Shown here: positions 47,629-58,034 of the stretch, piece by piece
Numbering within the stretch: position 1 is the stretch's first letter
Layout of the letters: every line of letters begins with the position of its first letter
Source: an uncultured Pseudovibrio sp.
Lineage (GTDB): Bacteria > Pseudomonadota > Alphaproteobacteria > Rhizobiales > Stappiaceae
Length of the DNA stretch: 64,000 bases
Assembly: GCA_947496145.1 (NCBI GenBank)
Contig: CANMBS010000001.1
Coordinates: forward strand, 124,001 to 188,000
Direction of reading: 5' to 3'
Notes under the pieces: model-generated
What the model saw: only the letters and a program-made list of their open reading frames with translations
What the model was told of the DNA's origin: nothing
Databases searched by the model: none
Made by a program: the position numbers and the translations under genes

Positions 47629-48591
47629 TTGCGGATTATCACTGCTCATGACTTTGAAGCCCATATGGGCTTTCGTGATGTTCTTGAGACGTTGAGGCGT
47701 GCCTTTCGTACAGGCGCGGTGACGCCTTCACCTCATACACATCGCATTGCGCGTCCGGCTGCACTAGCGGATGGCTCCCTTTCCGTTAGCTCTGCATGGC
47801 ATGATTTTGCTGCACAAGGCACCGTTGAGCGCGGCTTTATCGGAACGCGCATTCAAAGCTCCCTGCCCTCCTCTTTTGAACACCAGGCACCAGCGCTTGC
47901 GGGCGTATATCTTTTGCAGTCTGGCAAAACGGGTAGTCCGCTTGCGCTTTTAGATGGCAGAGCGCTTTTAAACTGGCGGACAGCAGCAACATCTGCACTT
48001 GCCTCAGCCTATCTTTCTCGCGAAGATTCCTCCCGCTTGCTTGTCGTAGGCGCAGGCGCTCTTATGCCCTACCTTGTCGCGGCTCATACTTTTGTCAGGC
48101 CAATTAAAGAAGTGCTTGTCTGGAACCGAAGCCCCGCAAACGCACAACAGCTTATGGAGCGACTGCAAGGGCGTAATTACTCAGTTTCAACGACTACTGA
48201 CCTTGGTGGCGCAGTGAAGGGGGCTGATATTATTTGCTGTGCTACCAACGCACGCGGGCCTCTTATTCAGGGTGAGTGGCTGCAAGAGGGAACACATCTT
48301 GACCTGGTAGGTTCAACCGAGCCAGACCGGCGTGAATGTGACAACGCAGTCATCACCAAGGCACGGGTCTTTCTTGATAATTATGGGGTAACTCCGACAT
48401 CAACAGGAGATCTGAAAGAACCGTTGGCAGACGGGGTAATATCCTTGCAGGACATTGCCTCCGATCTTTCTGAGTTATGTCAGGGTGAGCGGGCGGGTCG
48501 ACGTTTTTACGATCAGATCACTCTGTTTAAATCCACCGGAACCGCGCTTGCAGATCTGGCTGTGGCGGGACACATCTTTTTAAGGGCTTAA
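47629..48591 (+). CDS. Ornithine cyclodeaminase / mu-crystallin family protein
   Basis: The 320-residue protein has the family pattern: RIITAHDFEAHMGFRDVLETL, PLALLDGRALLNWRTAATSALAS (substrate and nucleotide contacts), the Rossmann LLVVGAGALMPYLVAAH, DIICCATNARGPLI and HLDLVGSTEPDRRE. These enzymes act as ornithine cyclodeaminase, alanine dehydrogenase or ketimine reductase; the substrate is unclear. The start is the TTG at 47629 with GGAG upstream; an earlier TTG lies at 47593. The stop codon TAA is the first three bases of the second dispersed repeat. Confidence 0.88.
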   Translation: MRIITAHDFEAHMGFRDVLETLRRAFRTGAVTPSPHTHRIARPAALADGSLSVSSAWHDFAAQGTVERGFIGTRIQSSLPSSFEHQAPALAGVYLLQSGKTGSPLALLDGRALLNWRTAATSALASAYLSREDSSRLLVVGAGALMPYLVAAHTFVRPIKEVLVWNRSPANAQQLMERLQGRNYSVSTTTDLGGAVKGADIICCATNARGPLIQGEWLQEGTHLDLVGSTEPDRRECDNAVITKARVFLDNYGVTPTSTGDLKEPLADGVISLQDIASDLSELCQGERAGRRFYDQITLFKSTGTALADLAVAGHIFLRA

Positions 48592-48692
48592 AGCAGTTCG
48601 CGTTTAAGCTGAAACGCTTGGTCTGCTTTAGCTTTTGTTTTTGCGTATCTTTATCTGAAAACCGGTGTCCACTTTTCAGAGATACGCTTTAG
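48589..48692 (+). repeat. Dispersed 104-base two-hairpin repeat, copy 2
   Basis: It matches 5739-5842 in the same direction with 102 of 104 bases identical (differences at 48621 and 48635). The same two hairpins can form. Its first three bases supply the stop codon of the cyclodeaminase-family gene. It ends 20 bases before the stop of the convergent TRIC-like gene. Confidence 0.9.
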
Positions 48693-48711
48693 CGGCCTTT
48701 GCCAAAGGCGC

Positions 48712-49350
48712 TCAATCCTGCTTATCCTGTTTTCTTTCTTCTGGCGGGGCATAACTGGGCAAATGCCAGTCCCATGCAATTGCACCGCCGCGCAAAGCCA
48801 TTGCCATGGTAAATCCAAAAGCCGCCGCGAAGTTGCTATCACCAAAGGACAAAAGGATAGTGACATAGGTGATTGAGCCTGCAAAAGTTGCAGCGAGATA
48901 GATCTCTCTTTGCAGCAGAGCTGAGGGTTGGCCTGCAATGATATCGCGAAGAATGCCGCCAAATGTGGCGGTTGCAACGCCCATAAGCACAGCGACGGCT
49001 GCATTATCACCAATGGAGATCGCCTTTGCAGCTCCCATTACCGAGTAGGCTGCAATCCCGACTGCATCCAACCATCTGAGAGGACGGCCCCATTTCTCAA
49101 CCTTGTGAGCGAAGAACCACATCACAACTGTGACGGTGAGGCAGACATAAAGATAGCTCTCGTTCTCTGTCCAGAAAACCGGCACATCCAGCAGCGTGTC
49201 ACGAAGGGTCCCGCCACCGATCCCCGTCAAAGAGCAGAAAAACAGAAATGCTATGAAATCCTGACGCAGGCGTGCAGCCACAAGCCCGCCTGTTGCAGCA
49301 AAGACTGCTACGCCCAGAAAATCCAGATACTGCCACACCTCAGATTGCAT
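48712..49350 (-). CDS. TRIC-like cation channel family protein (UPF0126)
   Basis: The 212-residue membrane protein has two repeats of the glycine-rich UPF0126 domain. Each carries a G-G-x-L-R-D motif (GIGGGTLRDTLL and FGGILRDIIAG). About seven hydrophobic helices are visible. Bacterial members form trimeric potassium-permeable channels like TRIC. I chose the ATG at 49350 (MQSEVW), eight bases after GGAAG; ATG 49356 and a longer frame exist. Confidence 0.9.
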   Translation of the reverse strand: MQSEVWQYLDFLGVAVFAATGGLVAARLRQDFIAFLFFCSLTGIGGGTLRDTLLDVPVFWTENESYLYVCLTVTVVMWFFAHKVEKWGRPLRWLDAVGIAAYSVMGAAKAISIGDNAAVAVLMGVATATFGGILRDIIAGQPSALLQREIYLAATFAGSITYVTILLSFGDSNFAAAFGFTMAMALRGGAIAWDWHLPSYAPPEERKQDKQD

Positions 49351-49573
49351 CGACATGACTTCCGCAAAGTTATTCTTATTGTATTTTGCTGGTTTTACCC
49401 TGCCACCGCAAAAAAGCAACCGGATAGCTACACTAGTACACCCGTAACACTAATGTTGATTAAGTGATGCGTATAATTTGCTTAGTGCTGCTTTGTACCG
49501 CTACCGGAAACATCCGTCAGTCCTGTTCAAAAAAGCGGATTGAACACGCCCATTCAGGCGAACAGAGCCCAGC

Positions 49574-49606
49574 AAAAAACGGAGGTCGATATCGGCCTCC
49601 GTTTTG
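49574..49606. terminator. Bidirectional terminator after grpE
   Basis: AAAACGGAGG and CCTCCGTTTT form a perfect 10-base stem around TCGATATCGG. On the minus strand it is followed by T-rich TTTTTTG and lies 32 bases after the grpE stop. Confidence 0.88.
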
Positions 49607-49637
49607 CATTGCTGCGAAAGAAATTCGGTGGGATGGT

Positions 49638-50285
49638 TTAGACTTCTTTGTCTACAGCAGAACCCGGTTCGGCTGGTTTGTCTGCGACAGGGGCTACCTT
49701 TGGGCCACCTTTGGAAACGCCAACCATGGCCGGGCGCAGGACGCGCTCGCCGATGACGTAGCCAGCCTGAACCACCTGAACAACGGTGTTGTTTGGCACT
49801 TCGGTGTTTGGCACTTCAAACATGGCCTGATGGAAGTGCGGGTTGAACTTTTCGCCTTCTGGTGAGAGGCGCTTTACGCCGTGCTTTTCCAGATGGTTCA
49901 GCATTTCGCGCTCGACCATTTCCACGCCTTCTACCAGCGCTTTGAGGTTATCGTCGGTTTCGCGTGCTTCTTCCGGCAGAGCTTCGATTGCGCGGCCCAG
50001 ATTGTCATTCACAACAAGCATGTCGCGGGCAAAGCTTGCTACTGCATAGGCTTTTGCGTCCTTGACTTCTTTTTCGGTGCGGCGACGCAGGTTTTCCATT
50101 TCTGCCATGGTGCGCAGTGCACGATCTTTCAGGGCAGCGTTTTCTTCCTGAAGCGCCTCGATCGGATCTGCTTCCGCAGCAGCTTCCGCTTGCTCTGCCT
50201 GATTTGAGTTCGCAGCTTCTTCTACTACAGTTTTCGGTGTTACCTGCTCTTCGTCTGCCTGCGGAGTGTTATTTTGATCGCTCAT
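49638..50285 (-). CDS. grpE: Nucleotide exchange factor GrpE
   Basis: GrpE releases ADP from DnaK. The 215-residue protein has an acidic Ala/Glu-rich N-terminus (about 1-55) and then a long coiled coil with [22 protein letters not shown] split before [12 protein letters not shown]. The beta-domain signature is [13 protein letters not shown], then [27 protein letters not shown] chose ATG 50285 because AGGA lies at the right distance; ATG 50291 is close. It is separated from trxA by terminators on both sides. Confidence 0.96.
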   Translation of the reverse strand: MSDQNNTPQADEEQVTPKTVVEEAANSNQAEQAEAAAEADPIEALQEENAALKDRALRTMAEMENLRRRTEKEVKDAKAYAVASFARDMLVVNDNLGRAIEALPEEARETDDNLKALVEGVEMVEREMLNHLEKHGVKRLSPEGEKFNPHFHQAMFEVPNTEVPNNTVVQVVQAGYVIGERVLRPAMVGVSKGGPKVAPVADKPAEPGSAVDKEV

Positions 50286-50400
50286 CGTCATCCTGTCTCT
50301 TAAAGCTTGCCTCTTTTTTCGAGAAGCAAGGCAAAGCAGGGCTGCCACGAAGCGCCCATGCCAAATCTATCCGGTCCTTATTTAGTCACTGTTTGCCCAA

Positions 50401-50434
50401 AACAAAAGACCTCCGAGCACTTCCGTGCTCGGAG
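50401..50434 (-). terminator. Intrinsic terminator after trxA
   Basis: CTCCGAGCAC (50411-50420) pairs perfectly with GTGCTCGGAG (50425-50434) around TTCC. On the minus strand TCTTTTGTTTT follows. It lies about 50 bases past the trxA stop codon. Confidence 0.88.
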
Positions 50435-50486
50435 ATCCTCAGAATGCGCGATTTTACTCAGCATTTCAGTGCAGATACCCTCAAAA

Positions 50487-50807
50487 TTATGAGTACTGCT
50501 TGATCCAATCGGCAATTTTGCCCTTAGGCTGCGCACCAACGAGGGTTGCGGCAGGCTGGCCGTCCTTGAACAGGATCATGGTAGGAATGGAGCGAACACC
50601 ATAGTTCATTGCACTCTGCTGGTTGCTGTCGATATCCAGCTTAGCAACTTTAACCTGGCCTGCCATTTCCTCAGAGATTTCTTCAAGGGATGGCGCGATC
50701 ATCTTGCACGGGCCACACCAGGTCGCCCAGAAGTCTACGAGGACCGGGGTGGAGCTTTGCAGAACTTCTGCTTCGAAGGTGCCGTCTTCAACATTCACAG
50801 TGGCCAT
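50487..50807 (-). CDS. trxA: Thioredoxin
   Basis: Thioredoxin is the general cytosolic disulphide reductant. The 106-residue protein has [14 protein letters not shown] with the active Cys31 and Cys34, [16 protein letters not shown] and the cis-proline in [15 protein letters not shown] 50807 has AGAGGCG upstream; the frame extends further to 50888 without a start of that quality. addB-addA-trxA in this order is usual in Hyphomicrobiales. Confidence 0.97.
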   Translation of the reverse strand: MATVNVEDGTFEAEVLQSSTPVLVDFWATWCGPCKMIAPSLEEISEEMAGQVKVAKLDIDSNQQSAMNYGVRSIPTMILFKDGQPAATLVGAQPKGKIADWIKQYS

Positions 50808-50918
50808 ATTCGCCTCTTTTCCTAGATTTCTTGAGTCGCTCTTCACGAGCACGCTCTGTTGCCATGAAAGTAAGAATGCAAACGCCAAGCGTCAAGCGAA
50901 CGAATTCTCAACATTCGG

Positions 50919-53900
50919 CTAGAAATTAAAAGTTTTCATCAGTTCCACTGGTATTTCTACCAGATGCGGGCCGCTGGTGTAGAGCAGCAGGGCTCTTATT
51001 TTACGTTCCGGGTACAATTCAGAAAGCAGTTTCCTGTAGACCGCCAGCTGCGCAACATACATTTCCGAGACATCCTGCGCTGTTTTTGGCACCGCTGCAT
51101 TTGTTTTGAAGTCGAGGATGATCACTTCTTCGTCATTAACGAGCAAACGGTCAATCAGACCGAAAACTTCGTAAGGTTTGCCGTCTTCACCTATGACTGT
51201 GCCCTGAATGGGGACTTCAGCCCTTCCACTGGCACTGAACAGCTCAGCAAACCCGGGGGTGCCCAGCGTGCCGAATACATCCTTGAGCAAGCGTTCTTTT
51301 TTTACGGCAAACTGCTCCGGCAGCGCGGAAGCAAGGAAGCGTTCTGCAGAAATCAGGCGCTGTTCTTCAGGCAGGTCCGGCAGGAATTCCAGCAATCTGT
51401 GAACAAGGCGACCACGCACCAGAGGCCAGTCTTCCGGCTGGCGGGCTGCTTCCAGCGCGTCTTTCGGGTCCTGCTGCTCGATGTTTTCCTTAGCTTCCAT
51501 CTCTTCGATAGCCGCAGATGGTTTCAGGCGGCGAACACGTTCCGGGCTGCTGACGTTCTTAGCAACCCATTCCGGCAGAAGCGGACCCGCTTCTCTGGCA
51601 GACTTTCCAGAGCGAGCCAAAACAGGCTCAGCTTTTTCGATACCGCCTTTGGTCCAGATCCATGCTTGCACCTCACCATTCGCGTTCAGTTGCTCGCGAG
51701 CTTCTTCGATCAAGCCATTGCGGGTGAGTGTGTACCAGCATTCATCATTGGGGCCGCGCTTTGGAGACCAGCCGCAGACGACAAGGCGATCCTTGGCACG
51801 GGTCAGGGCAACATAGAGCAGGCGGCGGTATTCTTCCTTTTGCTCTTCAGCCAGAAGGTCCAGCGCCTCCTCATGCCACTGAGTGCGCTGAGCCTTGTTT
51901 GGAAGCCAAACGAGGGCGGGTGCGGCCTCTGTATCCCCTGCCCGCTGCTTTTCCACCATAACGGGGGAATGCTGACTGGAAACGGGGGCGTTACAGCCAT
52001 CTGCCAGAATCACATAGGGTGCTTCCAAGCCTTTGGAGCCGTGCACTGTCATAATGCGGACCATGCCTTTGGCGGCGTTCAGTTCGCGTTTGATCTCCGT
52101 TGGGGCTTCTGCCAGCCATGCAAGGAAACCTTCCAATCCCGGCGTTCCGCTTTTTTCATAGGTGAGGGTGAGGGAGAGGAACTCATCGAGCACGTCATCC
52201 ACCTCTGTGCCCAAACGCTCGCGGAAGTTCTGGCGGTAGCCATCTGTGCCCATGATTTTGGCGTAGAACTCAAAGGGGGGCACGAAATCGGCGCGATCCC
52301 GCCAGACTTGCAGTTGCTTGCGCACGGCCTGCCACTTTTCAGAGTTTTCCGACTTTCGAAGCAGCTCATGCCAGAGGGTGCCGGGTCGTGGCACACCCGG
52401 TGTTTCGTGGGCGATCTGGAACAGGTCGTCATCATCCAGACCGAACAGCGGGCTTTTAAGCACACAGGCGAGTGAAAGGTCATCTTCTGGCAGCAGGATG
52501 AAACGGCCCAGCGCCACAAGGTCCTTGACCGCGATATGGTCTGTCAGGACAAGGCGGTCAGAACCGGCGGCGGGTACATCAAGGCGCTTGAGTTCGCGGT
52601 TGAGTGCTTCCACAAACTGTCCACGTTTGCGGACAAGCACGAGAACATCACCCGGCCCGGCGATGCCGCGCTGGTCCCAGTCCTTAATTTGCTCTGCTAT
52701 GCGCGTTGCCAGCCGCAGCATTGGGTTACCTGTGCCGATGGCATCGATTGGCTGCGTCCAGTCGTCTGGTTCCAGTGTTTCTGCCGCCTCTTCCAGAGGC
52801 CAGATTTCCACGCGGCCCGGATCATTGTGGCGGATGGCTTCGTGAACCGGGGCAACGTTATCCTGCGACAAGCCCTTAAACACTTCTGGTGTGTCGAACA
52901 CCTTGTCCACGGCTCCCAACACATCAGGCGTGGAGCGGAAGGAAAGATTTAGCTCGATGCCTTCGAAGTTCTTTTTTGCCTCCTCGGCCTTCCGGGCAAA
53001 GAATTTGCGCATTTCTGCAAAGTAGGCCGGAACTGCCCCTTGAAAGGAGTAGATGGACTGTTTTTCGTCTCCCACGGCGAAGATGGTGCGCAGTTTCTCG
53101 TTTGCGCCCTCACCAGCAAAAAACTCTTCAGCCAGAGCGCGGATCACTTCCCACTGGCGCGGGCTGGTGTCCTGCGCCTCATCTACGAGGATGTGGTCCA
53201 ATCCCTGATCCAGCTTGTATTGAACCCATTGAGCAGCTTCTGAGCGAGAAAGGAGCTGCGCAGATTTCACCACTAAATCTTCAAAGTCCAGATAGCCGCG
53301 ACGGAGTTTTTCCGTCTCATAGTAACGTAAAACAGCGTCGGAGAGGGTGAGGATTGCCTTGGTACCGGAAACCGTCAGGACGGCGTTCTGGTGTTGCAGA
53401 GCGTCCAGAATACGGTTTTGCTCGGCGAATAGGCGCTCGACGACTTCAGGATAAGCGCTCTGGACCTTTTTAGTGGCGAGGGATTTGCGTGGTCCCAGTG
53501 TACCTGTAAGGAATGTTTTCATCCAAGCGATGCGCCATGCCTCATCGCTTTGGAGGGTAAGCGCCTGATCTAAAGCGCTGGCACGGTCCTGATCTGTTTT
53601 GGAGCCGACGCGCAGGGCCTCTGCAAACGCTTTTACTTCGTCGTCGGTTAGAGAACAATTGCGTCGCAACGCAGATGCAAAGCCTGATATATCTTCCTCC
53701 GATGTGACGGAGAAATCTGCATATAGCGCAGAAATAGCGCTCTCCAGATCACCGTAGGGGGCTACCCAGCGATAGAAAGCATCACGACGGCTGATCAGTT
53801 CTGAGAGGGCTTTTTCAACGCCCGCATCTGGTAGCAGCTCGATGAGCCGGGAGAGCGCTGAGCCGATATCTGACTCCGGCTCGATCTCAGCACGGTGCAG

Positions 53901-54389
53901 GATACTGGCGCGGGCTTCATTCAGCAGTTCTTCAGCAAGGCGGTCATCCAGAACGGAGAAGTGGCCTGCCACGTTGGCTTCCAGCGGGAACTGGTGCAGA
54001 AGCGCTTCGCAGAAGGCGTGGATGGTCTGAATCTTCAGGCCGCCCGGTGTTTCCAGTGCTTTTGCGAAAAGGCGGCGAGCGTTAGCAAGCTGCGCCTCAG
54101 AGGGAGGACGCCCCTCAATGTCTTCCAGTTCGGCGGCAAGGTCTGCATCGCTCAGTTGTGTCCACTTTGCCAGAGCATCAAAGACACGGGTTGCCATTTC
54201 CGCAGCAGCAGCCTTGGTGAAGGTGAGACACAGGATTTTCGCGGGGGCGGTACCAGAGAGCAGCAGACGAACCACACGGCGAGCCAGCACAAAGGTTTTG
54301 CCGGAACCTGCGTTCGCGCTCACCCAGGCCGAATTTCGCGGGTGGGCGGCGCGTTGCTGGCTATCGAGGGTTTTTGCCGGAATATCCAT
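50919..54389 (-). CDS. addA: Double-strand break repair helicase-nuclease AddA
   Basis: AddA is the UvrD-like helicase and nuclease of AddAB, which resects double-strand breaks for RecA. The 1156-residue length is standard. Walker A is SANAGSGKT (24-32), followed by LCLTFTKAAAAEMATRV, the Walker B HILVDEAQDTSPRQWEVI, GDEKQSIYSFQGA and LYVALTRAKDRLVVCG. The C-terminal PD-(D/E)xK nuclease is visible in GLIDRLLVNDEEVIILDFKT and YVAQLAVYRKLL. It begins inside the addB stop (TAATG), so the subunits are coupled. Confidence 0.97.
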   Translation of the reverse strand: MDIPAKTLDSQQRAAHPRNSAWVSANAGSGKTFVLARRVVRLLLSGTAPAKILCLTFTKAAAAEMATRVFDALAKWTQLSDADLAAELEDIEGRPPSEAQLANARRLFAKALETPGGLKIQTIHAFCEALLHQFPLEANVAGHFSVLDDRLAEELLNEARASILHRAEIEPESDIGSALSRLIELLPDAGVEKALSELISRRDAFYRWVAPYGDLESAISALYADFSVTSEEDISGFASALRRNCSLTDDEVKAFAEALRVGSKTDQDRASALDQALTLQSDEAWRIAWMKTFLTGTLGPRKSLATKKVQSAYPEVVERLFAEQNRILDALQHQNAVLTVSGTKAILTLSDAVLRYYETEKLRRGYLDFEDLVVKSAQLLSRSEAAQWVQYKLDQGLDHILVDEAQDTSPRQWEVIRALAEEFFAGEGANEKLRTIFAVGDEKQSIYSFQGAVPAYFAEMRKFFARKAEEAKKNFEGIELNLSFRSTPDVLGAVDKVFDTPEVFKGLSQDNVAPVHEAIRHNDPGRVEIWPLEEAAETLEPDDWTQPIDAIGTGNPMLRLATRIAEQIKDWDQRGIAGPGDVLVLVRKRGQFVEALNRELKRLDVPAAGSDRLVLTDHIAVKDLVALGRFILLPEDDLSLACVLKSPLFGLDDDDLFQIAHETPGVPRPGTLWHELLRKSENSEKWQAVRKQLQVWRDRADFVPPFEFYAKIMGTDGYRQNFRERLGTEVDDVLDEFLSLTLTYEKSGTPGLEGFLAWLAEAPTEIKRELNAAKGMVRIMTVHGSKGLEAPYVILADGCNAPVSSQHSPVMVEKQRAGDTEAAPALVWLPNKAQRTQWHEEALDLLAEEQKEEYRRLLYVALTRAKDRLVVCGWSPKRGPNDECWYTLTRNGLIEEAREQLNANGEVQAWIWTKGGIEKAEPVLARSGKSAREAGPLLPEWVAKNVSSPERVRRLKPSAAIEEMEAKENIEQQDPKDALEAARQPEDWPLVRGRLVHRLLEFLPDLPEEQRLISAERFLASALPEQFAVKKERLLKDVFGTLGTPGFAELFSASGRAEVPIQGTVIGEDGKPYEVFGLIDRLLVNDEEVIILDFKTNAAVPKTAQDVSEMYVAQLAVYRKLLSELYPERKIRALLLYTSGPHLVEIPVELMKTFNF

Positions 54390-57300
54390 TATGCATCCTC
54401 CCCGTCTTCACCGAGGGACCATTCCTGCACACGGGCGAGATGATCATAGGGCGCGGCCCATTCCCTCTCTTTCAGCACTCGCGCTCTGGAGAGGTAACCT
54501 TTTTGGGGGTTTTCATAGGCGGCAACAAGTTGCTCCAGCCGTTGCCATGCTTCTTCTGCCAGCTCTTCTGCTGTGCTTTCCTTAGGCACTCTGCTTTCCA
54601 GCTTCACGGCATCGCTGCCACCCTTGAGCTGGATGTAAAGCATATCCGAAATCGGCATGTCGTGAGGCAGATCCTCAAAGCCTTTGCGGCGGATCATGGC
54701 GACTTCCAACGGCAACTGCGGGGACAGCAGAGCCTCCACCTGTTTGGCGGATGGGGGCTGGCCGGTTTTGTAATCGACGACGCGCAAGGTGTTGTCTTTC
54801 ATCTGGTCAATGCGGTCAGCGCGGCCCGTAAGTGTAAAATTACGTTCCGGGCGCTGCATTTCTACCTTGCCGTACTCTTCAAGGAACCGGTCATAAATCC
54901 TCGGTGCGACCTCGCCTTCATAGGCAACAAACTCTTCTGCAATGCGCTCAAAGCGAGGCCACCACAAAGCACGGATTGCAGGGAACGCATCAAGCGGGCG
55001 GAACAGTCTGCCGCCTTCTGTGATGAGTGCCCTCACCGCCTTTTCATCAAACGGCCCATCCCAGTCATCAAGGAAATTAGCCAGAGCATCATGGATGATG
55101 TTGCCTTTATCCGCTGCTCCGGGTTCTCCGCCGATCGGGTCCACCTCATCAAGTTTCAAGACATTTTTGGCGTAGATGAGGTACGGGTCTCGGATCAGGT
55201 TTTCAATGGCGGTGACTGATAGCTGAACAGGACGCGCTTTTACAGGAGGCTTTGGCTCCGGACGTTTGGCCGGGCGGACTGGCGTCTCCGAACGGTCCAG
55301 CACATGAGCCAGCTCGGTATAGCGTTTGCCTTTGGCACGCATTTGGGCTTCAACGCCCTCCCCTGCCAGCGTGACGATACGCTGGAGCCAGCGGGAGGCA
55401 ACGGTCGGGGACCCGTCTACGCGCTCAGAACGGGAGAGCACCACTTCAGGAGCGCCCAGGTTCCAGAGGAAATCATGGGCGGAGGTGCCGATTTTACGTT
55501 CTGGCGGATCAAGGCCGATCTGGCCTTTCATAGGGCGGTTGAGCCATGGGTCGTTGCGGGTACGCTGGGGCCATGTGCCTTCGTTGAGGCCGCCAAGAAC
55601 AACAAGGTCATAACGCTGCAAGCGGGCTTCCATGGGGCCGAGCAGGTGAATGCGCGGGTCAGCAGGGGTACGCGAGCGGACCGCCTCACCGGAGATGAGT
55701 GCGCCAAACACACCGGGCCATTCGTTGGCAGGCACGCACAGGCCAGCGGCATCAGCTTCCAGAAGAGCTGTTAGCGTTCTGGCAAGGGCTTCACCATTTT
55801 CACCCCGGAACAGTTCTTCCGTAGAGCCGTTTTCATCAGCTCCCAGCAGAAGAACAGCCTCCACATGGGTTTTGACCAGCTCCTTAACAGGTATCTCATT
55901 AGGATTTTGCAGCAGGGTTTCCAGCGGACCAAGTGCCTGCTCGAGGCGATCCAGCAGGGTGTTGATAGCTTCCCAGTCTTCTTCCACCAACTTACGCCAG
56001 CGGGAGACGGGTCTGTCTGCCTTTTCCATAGCCTGATCGCGGGCGGCAACTACAGCTTCGCGCAGACCACTGAGGCCGGGGCGTGGGTGCGGACCGCGCA
56101 GAACGCCGCGCTCCAGAGCGCGGGCCGCAGCTCTTACCTCTTTGGCCTGCATGCCGAGGAAGGCCAGAGGATGCTTAAGCAGGGCGAGCAGGTTAACCGG
56201 GTCCAACCCTTGCAGCGCCAGCTTTGCTGCCAGAATGGCAAGCACCATGGGCGGGGTCTGTTCCAGCGGGCGGCCTGCGGTGTCATCTACAATGATGCCC
56301 CAACGGGTGAGTTCGGATGCTACGCGGCGGGCCAAAGTTCTGTCTGGTGAGATGAGCGCGGTGGTTTTGCCTGCTTCAACAGCTTCACGCAGCACCAGTG
56401 CAACGGAGAGTGCTTCTTCTGCCTCATTGCGGGCGGTGATGAGCTGGGTGTCTGCGAAGGCGGTTTCGCGATGCTGAGCCAGCTCGGAGGTGAAGAAGTT
56501 CTGCCATTCCTCTGTTGTTTCGGCTGGGCGGAGCGCTTCGTTGATGATCTCACAGCGCAGTCGCAGGGCGTCACTTTCCGGTTCTCCAAGCTGGGTGACT
56601 TGCTCGCGCTTAACATCTAGCGCCAGAAGCAATTGGCGCAGGCTGTATTGAGGGTGACCGGGAACACGAGTGTTCAAAGCCGGGTTTGCCAGTGCCTGCC
56701 AGCTCTGTGCGTCCATATCCATATCGAGTCCGGGCAGAACAAGGGCACCGCTTTCCAATGAGAGAACGGCTTTCATCAGCTCAGCCGTTGCCGGGAAAGA
56801 GCCGGTGGCACCTGCAACGATGACTGGCCCGCGTGGGGGAGATGTGCGCAAGCGCTGGGCTTCGGCTTTGATGAGAGCAGAGCGGCGCTCCTTCGGGTCC
56901 ATCATGCCCACGGCTTTTAAGTGCTCGGGCCACAGGTCGGTAACGATCTTCAGGAATTCCAGCGTGATCTTCCAATATTCGGCGTGATCTTCCGGCACAA
57001 GGTTGCTCAGTTCGGTCCAGCTGGCTTCCTCTGTTTGTACCTCATCCATGAGAGTGAGAAGATTGCCTGCGAGCCATGCGGCGTCTGCTGATGAGGCAGG
57101 GACGCGGGCGGGATCATCCTCTTTGAGCTGGAGGATCTGGCGGCGGAGCTGCCCTTTCCACGCCCAGACGAGGCGGGTCATGGCGAGTTTACGTTCCGTG
57201 GTGGACATGGCTGGCGGCAGGGCTTCGCCGTCCCCGTAGCCTTTCAGGATATGTTCTTCCTCGTCCACATCGCCCAGCGGCAGAATTTTCGGCAACAGTG

Positions 57301-57514
57301 TCGCTTTGGACCCCAGAGCCTTGCGCAGGACATCCGGCAGGGTTCTGGCTGCACGGCGAGTGGGCACGTAAATGGTTACATCCGCCAGCGCCAGCGGATC
57401 ATCATCCGCCTGAAAACCGGGGATCAGCTGCCCAGACAGGAGCGCCTCAACAGTCGCCTGCAAAAAGGGCACTGAGGGAGAAACACTGAAAATATTTGGG
57501 GTCTCTGCCACCAA
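54389..57514 (-). CDS. addB: Double-strand break repair protein AddB
   Basis: AddB is the partner subunit with an inactive helicase part and a second nuclease. The 1041-residue protein is of the alphaproteobacterial type: an N-terminal VTIYVPTRRAARTLPDVL, VIVAGATGSFPATAELM, DLVVLGGLNEGTWPQRT RNDPWLNRPMK, and a C-terminal nuclease (LSVTAIENLIRDPYLIYAK, then GRADRIDQMKDNTLRVVDYKTG). The four cysteines of the iron-sulphur AddB of Bacillus are not evident. It is first of the addB-addA pair. The start is an ATG after AGGAG. Confidence 0.95.
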   Translation of the reverse strand: MVAETPNIFSVSPSVPFLQATVEALLSGQLIPGFQADDDPLALADVTIYVPTRRAARTLPDVLRKALGSKATLLPKILPLGDVDEEEHILKGYGDGEALPPAMSTTERKLAMTRLVWAWKGQLRRQILQLKEDDPARVPASSADAAWLAGNLLTLMDEVQTEEASWTELSNLVPEDHAEYWKITLEFLKIVTDLWPEHLKAVGMMDPKERRSALIKAEAQRLRTSPPRGPVIVAGATGSFPATAELMKAVLSLESGALVLPGLDMDMDAQSWQALANPALNTRVPGHPQYSLRQLLLALDVKREQVTQLGEPESDALRLRCEIINEALRPAETTEEWQNFFTSELAQHRETAFADTQLITARNEAEEALSVALVLREAVEAGKTTALISPDRTLARRVASELTRWGIIVDDTAGRPLEQTPPMVLAILAAKLALQGLDPVNLLALLKHPLAFLGMQAKEVRAAARALERGVLRGPHPRPGLSGLREAVVAARDQAMEKADRPVSRWRKLVEEDWEAINTLLDRLEQALGPLETLLQNPNEIPVKELVKTHVEAVLLLGADENGSTEELFRGENGEALARTLTALLEADAAGLCVPANEWPGVFGALISGEAVRSRTPADPRIHLLGPMEARLQRYDLVVLGGLNEGTWPQRTRNDPWLNRPMKGQIGLDPPERKIGTSAHDFLWNLGAPEVVLSRSERVDGSPTVASRWLQRIVTLAGEGVEAQMRAKGKRYTELAHVLDRSETPVRPAKRPEPKPPVKARPVQLSVTAIENLIRDPYLIYAKNVLKLDEVDPIGGEPGAADKGNIIHDALANFLDDWDGPFDEKAVRALITEGGRLFRPLDAFPAIRALWWPRFERIAEEFVAYEGEVAPRIYDRFLEEYGKVEMQRPERNFTLTGRADRIDQMKDNTLRVVDYKTGQPPSAKQVEALLSPQLPLEVAMIRRKGFEDLPHDMPISDMLYIQLKGGSDAVKLESRVPKESTAEELAEEAWQRLEQLVAAYENPQKGYLSRARVLKEREWAAPYDHLARVQEWSLGEDGEDA

Positions 57515-58034
57515 GATCTCCTGAAAAGAACCGAATACTCCTTTGTAGTTCAGTTTTCAGAAGAGCAAACCGTAAAAAAGCGTGAGGGGAATTTATTTCC
57601 CCTATCCAGTTTCGTGGCTACTCCATTGCACTGCGCGCAAAAACTAATGAATACCATCTGTTAGTAAGCAAGTTTTTCTTTTAAGAATTGCGGCGGAGCA
57701 ACAAGCTATCCTACTGGAAATTAAACCAACAGGGCTCCGAGTTGCCAGAGATCTGCAATTCCTCAAGATACAGATTGCCACTTTACTATTTTCCTGAACT
57801 GTGGCTAGCTTTCCACGCTCCCCAAAGCCTACTGTTTCTTATCCTGACCCAATACCACTTTTTTGTTTTTAGTTAGCTATCAGCCAAGGGATGCGTATTG
57901 CACACACTACTGTGATTGGTGTTGCCCTAATTGATCTCGTCACAATACTGGCGGTGTGCTGGAGCGCGGGAGCATGTTTTGTTGATGGTTGAAAATTTGA
58001 ATTTTAAGACTGATCTTTCTGGAGTGTCCTGCGT
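57515..58034. other. Gene-free divergent region between addB and a serine hydrolase
   Basis: Five hundred bases with no convincing gene. The middle part (57600-57900) is AT-rich; a 62-codon frame at 57688-57876 has no ribosome site or familiar pattern. The region must carry the addB promoter and the promoter for the gene at 58035, but none stands out. Confidence 0.45.

Noticed and set aside
50964-52475. A 503-codon frame on the plus strand opposite addA
   Set aside because: It lies wholly antisense to the well-supported addA and its product has no family pattern; it follows from the codon bias of addA.
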